From Ctenosaura bakeri (taxonomy: Eukaryota; Chordata; Lepidosauria; Squamata; Iguanidae), in NCBI GenBank assembly GCA_948474755.1, contig CAOLHI010000623.1:434001-498000 (forward strand): a stretch of DNA of 64,000 nucleotides. The letters are read 5' to 3'. The notes under the pieces were generated by a model. That model saw only the letters and a list, made by a program, of their open reading frames with translations. It did not search any database and had not been told where the DNA came from. A program made the translations under genes and the position numbers. Position 1 is the first letter of the stretch. Each line of letters starts with the position of its first letter. Positions 58,418 through 64,000 of the stretch are shown piece by piece.

Positions 58418-60956
58418 TACTCGGCAAACACAATTTTCTTCCTTCTTCTTTCAGAGGGATTGCTACCTAAATAAAATAACACCCCCATAGTCTTTACAGC
58501 TGCAATCAAGAACAGCGATGTGGAGATCTGGAACACATCCAGGGGAGGGGGAAGAATCCATCTCCTTGTTTTTCCGAAGATTTTTTTTTCTTTGAAAAAT
58601 GGGGAAAAAATAAATTATGAAATATTTTCTTTTAGAATGATGAATTAAATGTTTGACAAGGTGTTCAAATATTTACTGACCCCAAATCATTTTTAAAAAA
58701 CTACGTATGAGGAAAACTTTTATGTAAGACAGTATGAGATCATTGCAGTTTCTGGTCTTGTCTTTTTCCCCTAGTTTTTGTTTTGCTTTTTTTTTTTTTT
58801 ATTTTAAGTGAATGCACCCATTATGTCTGTTTGCCACTATGGAGAACTAATGGAAACAAAATATTTTTCCGTGTTTTACTAATGCCCTGTAAATTGTTTG
58901 TCTTTTTCCCCCAATTTTTTGCTTGCTCCTCAAACTGGCAAAAGCAAAGAGATTCCTTGCAGTTCAGTTATTCCTTACTGTTTAAGATCTTGTAGCTCCC
59001 TTTATAGCTCTCTCTCTCTCTCTCTCTGTATATGTATATACATGTACACATATTACATTTTAAAAGTAAGTTCAAGTTCAATTTCTAATTATATTCTGAA
59101 TAAAGCATACTGTTAAAACATAATAATTTTATTCCAAAGTTTTCTATAATGCATCTTGTTTTCTGAAAGTAACAGAGTGACTATCAATCTGTAAAGGATA
59201 TTGATATTGCAGTTTTTAATTTTTCTGAAAATGTTTTTCAAAAAAAGAAAAGAAAAGAGTTTTTCACTGTGATTTCTTTCTGGAAATTTTGTGTCTCTAA
59301 GCGGGGGCATTAGTTAAACATAAAAAGGCATTTAATTTGAATGAAATGGCAATGTTTTTAACTACTATAACTATTTCACTATTGCTTTACTACCAACCTT
59401 TGTCAAGAGTTAGCTGTTTAACTATAGGTTAGTTTGGTTTAAACCTAGCCAGTGGAATTACCCAAGCCAGAAAATAAAATTACTGCTATGAGAATTGTGT
59501 GTGTAAGCCAGTGAAAAAGCCAGGCTGCTGGAGTTAAGTTGTGCAACTTTCAGGTAGACTTTGATAATTTTAAATCCTGGACTTAATGGTCTTACTAGGG
59601 AGAAGGTAGCTTTAGTTGGCCTTTGCATTATTTCACTTGTAAAACATACAGCCAACTTTTCTCCACTACTTCCCATTCCTTGCTTGTCTACTGTTTTTAC
59701 ATTCCTGATACCTTAAAACAGTTTTTTTAAGAAATATTTGTCAATCTTGATGACAAAACTACTCAGAGCACATACAGTTTTACATTTTAAACTCATTTAC
59801 CTCACCATGTCTATTGAATAAAGTGGAATTTTCTTCTGCCACCATGATTCTAAATGCATTTACTCATGAATAAGCACTGCTTTGTTGTAGAAGAAGAAAG
59901 AATATCAAAGAAAAAAACCAAAAGAGCATCTGTAAATGCCTCCTTGGTTGCCACCACTAGGTGTTTAAAAAAAAGAGGAAAGAAGGAAACAGCACTGGCT
60001 CTGATTGGTCCTGAAATGCACAACAAAAATCAGCAATAGGTCTGAAGAGCAAATCAAAATGATACTCCAACCCATTCACAATGAATGGTCCATAAACTTC
60101 CAGTGGTAGATGAAATTTCTTGGGTTGCTGATTTTGAGAAGTGTTTGGTCCAGTTATATGTATGCAGTATATATCCAGTGATAAACAAAAATTCTTAAAC
60201 AGCTGATAGCCAGAGATGCCACCCAAATGTAACAGCTAGACTTCTGATGAAAAGAAGGTGCTCTGAGCTGCTGTAGTCAAGGATTCGTCCCAAATTTAAC
60301 AGCACAGCCAACACAGCTACAGTAAGGACTGTTGTTTCCGCTGTTTCACCTGGGGGCTTCGTCAGGCTTAGAAAATGTAAATATCTCCAGCTTCACCAGG
60401 CTTTGTAAATGCCTCTACAGCAATGGTCCTGATTGGTCCTGGTCTGCCTCTCTCAGTCCCGGTGCTGATGTTAGGCCTGTTTGCTGCTGCTCCTTTCATT
60501 GCCACTGTCTGGCTAGAATCTCATGGTGTGCTACATCACTGTGATTATTTCAGTATAGTAGGAAAAATATTGTGGCCACAGTGACGGTGAAGACAGCAAG
60601 GCATTAGAGAAACAGGCCGCTCAGAGCCACCATAACTTTGCCTGCCTTCCCTCACCACCACTGTGTGTTCCTGGAAAGAATGCTACCATTGGTGTAGTAC
60701 AGCTGCAGGATTCTGACCACATGTAGTAATTCGGAAGACCCTTGGAACATGCCTCCCTAGACCGTGGACTCAAGATCTAGTCCAAAACAGAGGTGGGGAA
60801 GAGGCGGCTGTATGCAGCCACAGGACTATGCTAGGTTCCAGTGAAAATCTGAGGAAAGATGAAACAGAGCCAGAGGCCAGTACAGATGAAAAGGGCTTCC
60901 AAGGGCCACGGTGGAGGTTGCCCATCACTTTGTATGCTTATTTTCTACAGAGAAAG
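58418..60956. other. Intronic stretch, nothing recognisable
   Basis: AT-rich; a T run at 58787-58801 and the TC repeat at 59010. No exon, RNA gene or repeat family supported. Confidence 0.6.
59010..59060. repeat. (TC)n followed by TA-rich repeat
   Basis: About nine TC units, then tatatgtatatacatgt. Confidence 0.85.
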
Positions 60957-61055
60957 AGTTGAACCTCTACCCTTCAATGGAACACAGAGAGCTGCCTCAG
61001 AACAAATCAGATCATTGGTCCCTCTCTCTCCAGACAGTATGTACTGGCAGAAAAT
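60957..61055. mobile_element. Possible SINE remnant
   Basis: gagctgcctcagaacaaatcagatcattggt resembles the ctgcc...gatcattgg block of the repeat at 36010-36040. Low support. Confidence 0.3.
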
Positions 61056-61109
61056 AATGCTGGTAGAGCACGCCAGTTCCTTGCCTGATGTGAGTGCTCT
61101 ACCAGCATT
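61056..61109. other. Perfect 16-bp inverted repeat with 22-nt loop
   Basis: AATGCTGGTAGAGCAC at 61056-61071 and its exact inverse at 61094-61109. It is unrelated to the hairpin-element family. Purpose unknown. Confidence 0.7.

Positions 61110-64000
<2,891 letters not shown>

Noticed and set aside
61056..61109. A microRNA precursor
   Set aside because: The stem is only 16 bp, too short for a typical precursor.

Overview
The window is vertebrate nuclear DNA, most likely from a squamate reptile (lizard or snake). The evidence is a pair of LIM-homeobox exons almost identical to the mammalian gene, CR1-type LINEs with 8-bp tail repeats, tRNA-headed SINEs of the Sauria type ending in short ACA repeats, hAT elements whose termini look like the SPIN/Charlie group, and an intact Ty1/copia retrotransposon. 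The species cannot be named from the sequence alone.

Only one host gene is supported: LHX4 on the plus strand, represented by two internal coding exons. The exon at 17866-18037 encodes LIM domain 1 and the exon at 62210-62412 encodes LIM domain 2. The splice phases join correctly (the lysine codon is split AA|G). All eight zinc ligands of each LIM domain are present. The first 17.9 kb is therefore the 3' part of the upstream intron, 18038-62209 is a 44.2-kb intron, and the last 1.6 kb is the start of the next intron. The first exon, the homeobox exons and the 3' end lie outside the window. LHX4 is a pituitary and motor-neuron transcription factor; here the LIM pair that binds LDB-type cofactors is seen, not the DNA-binding homeodomain.

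The rest is intronic and rich in mobile DNA. The most striking item is a complete, apparently young Ty1/copia element at 50681-55916. It has a 5-bp target duplication, LTRs that differ by one substitution and one indel, an abutting initiator-tRNA-Met primer site with unusually long tRNA complementarity, and an uninterrupted 1334-codon gag-pol frame with all catalytic residues. It lies in the sense orientation of LHX4. A 5'-truncated CR1 LINE with one frameshift lies at 42252-44208 on the minus strand, and at least four older CR1/L3 fragments are scattered around it.

DNA transposons are plentiful. They include three SPIN/Charlie-like hAT copies with 8-bp duplications (16280-17064, 33608-35386, 45196-45871) and two copies of a second hAT family (22586-22914, 39157-39460). 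There are three Tigger-like copies, one of them split by a hAT that itself contains another element. Twelve copies of a short element are almost perfect palindromes from end to end (TIR GGCCATTTCCGCACTAG, about 126-189 bp, usually 180), several with 3-bp target duplications. Their two arms carry matching copy-specific changes. A 432-bp relative with similar ends lies at 57060-57491. SINEs, microsatellites and minisatellites fill much of the remainder. Stretches with nothing recognisable are listed as such. No RNA gene, CRISPR array or additional host exon was found.
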